Shown here in pieces: positions 63,517-64,000 of a stretch of DNA of 64,000 nucleotides. This DNA comes from Roseateles_C aquae (GTDB lineage: Bacteria > Pseudomonadota > Gammaproteobacteria > Burkholderiales > Burkholderiaceae_C): assembly GCF_032337115.1 (NCBI RefSeq), contig NZ_JAVXZY010000006.1, forward strand, positions 298,890-362,889. Direction: 5' to 3'. The notes beneath the pieces are model-generated. The model ran no database searches. It was not told the origin of the DNA and saw only the letters and a program-made list of their open reading frames with translations. The translations under genes were made by a program, and so were the position numbers. Numbering within the stretch: the stretch's first letter is position 1; each line of letters opens with the position of its first letter.

Positions 63517-63742
63517 TCATAGCCCCCATCTGGCTATGTCTAGCGCGGTCATTCCAGCTGCATCTGTTAGCTCAATATTTGCCCCAGCTCGAACCAGCAA
63601 GCGAAACATACGCTTTCGGCATTTCATCGCCGGGGTTTGCTCGTAAGGACTCAGAAGTTTGGCCATAGCACTGGGACGACACACATGCAGCGAGGACAAC
63701 TGCCAGCAACTTCCGAGTGAATAGAGCCTTTGAGATAGTCAT
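63517..63742 (-). pseudogene. Frameshifted exported ankyrin-repeat cassette gene
   Basis: The ATG at 63742 opens a signal-peptide frame (MTISKALFTRKLLAVVLAAC, then VSSQCYGQ) that runs to a stop at 63572. A second frame of the same strand, ending at 63517, encodes an ankyrin repeat (RLLVRAGANIELTDAAGMTA then LDIARWGL). The two halves fit one exported ankyrin protein broken by a frameshift, with a shortened repeat region. The start lies 23 bp beyond the attC R' box, as expected for a gene in the next integron cassette. Confidence 0.6.
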
Positions 63743-63764
63743 AGATTGCAACGGTTATGAGTAG

Positions 63765-63875
63765 GTCTAACGTTGTAGCTAACCGGCCAGCGACGGCAGG
63801 GCGCCGAAGGGCCAGAATGAAATGAGGCCCGAAGGCGGCATGCCGTTGCGGGTCCGGTTGAGCGAAGGGTTAGCC
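63765..63875 (-). repeat. Integron attC recombination site
   Basis: Read on the minus strand: R'' GGCTAAC (63875-63869), spacer, L'' GCTCAACCGG, an imperfect palindromic centre, L' CCGGTTAGCT, spacer ACAAC, R' GTTAGAC (63771-63765, matching GTTRRRY). L'' carries one extra base relative to L', the extrahelical base that attC recognition depends on. The length of 111 bp is within the attC range. Orientation implies cassettes read leftward, matching the ankyrin gene. A 70-residue minus-strand frame across it (63779-63991) is just attC translated. Confidence 0.75.
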
Positions 63876-63971
63876 GTCGCAGCTTGGCAAACTAAGTGCA
63901 ACACCTTCTCCAAAAGAGGTGGGGAGTGGCGACACTGTTCACACCTCATCCGGCAAGAAGGGGTTGTGAAC

Positions 63972-64000
63972 ATGGAATATCGCCAACTCACCCAAGACGA
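63972..64000 (+). mobile_element. Start of an IS30-family transposase (runs off the window)
   Basis: ATG at 63972 begins MEYRQLTQDE, the conserved opening of IS30-family transposases. The preceding bases hold a dyad (TGTTCACA at about 63938 with TTGTGAACA at 63964-63972) and probably the left terminal repeat of the element (about 63900-63960). The IS appears to have interrupted the next integron cassette. Confidence 0.8.

Noticed and set aside
63779..63991. 70-residue minus-strand frame
   Set aside because: It is the translated attC site and IS end, not a gene.

Overview
The window is typical high-GC betaproteobacterial chromosome. Gene content and order point to the Burkholderiales, most likely the Rubrivivax/Leptothrix/Roseateles/Ideonella group. 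The supporting features are the corC-lnt-glyQ-glyS-gmhB-peptidase string, cobW-dksA followed by a STAS gene, a TRAP operon facing a DctS/DctR-type two-component pair, icmF, and three exosortase-type PEP-CTERM proteins. This assignment is inferred from gene content only. I saw no rRNA, tRNA or CRISPR array.

Layout. 1-617 is the end of a metallo-beta-lactamase-fold hydrolase. 931-8563 is a leftward string: corC, lnt, glyQ, glyS, a gmhB-like gene and a YgjP-type metallopeptidase. A compact inverted-repeat element sits between lnt and glyQ. 8757-12601 runs rightward with a CobW metallochaperone, a cysteine-poor DksA and a STAS protein. 12645-20388 is accessory: a lipoprotein, a K+ channel, a two-gene cassette (exported Cys-rich protein plus exported thioredoxin-fold protein with a CGFS site), and a 1515-residue PEP-CTERM repeat protein. 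20490-33915 carries coaX, an ABC-2 exporter converging on an M1 peptidase, mgtC, a triple-FKBP protein, gluQ, a LamG-like PEP-CTERM protein, a LysR/pirin divergent pair and a tightly overlapping five-gene operon. 34098-39934 is the dctPQM TRAP transporter with its divergent kinase and regulator. A fold-back repeat of about 570 bp follows (39974-40543). Then come an MFS pump with a TipAS-type MerR regulator, a LysE exporter, an exported serine hydrolase, and icmF.

49416-60199 is all leftward. It holds a small LuxR-type HTH gene, an Ig-like lipoprotein, an OmpA-type lipoprotein, a PEP-CTERM repeat protein, then an ECF sigma factor, a single-span anti-sigma-like protein and an exported TPR-CHAT protein. 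The last three genes are translationally coupled or only 11 bp apart. This is the strongest candidate for an uncharacterised cell-envelope system. After ordinary genes (chaA, ridA, a GNAT enzyme and an exported unknown protein), the right edge becomes mobile DNA: an IS30-family transposase remnant, a frameshifted ankyrin gene, an integron attC site in the matching orientation, and the start of an intact-looking IS30-family transposase that runs off the window.

Functional links. The dct genes form a self-contained sense-and-import module with a candidate operator between the divergent transcription units. The MerR gene has a textbook MerR promoter with a 19-bp spacer. icmF has a perfect 22-bp palindrome over its -35 region. 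The PEP-CTERM proteins imply an exosortase and exopolysaccharide system elsewhere in the genome.
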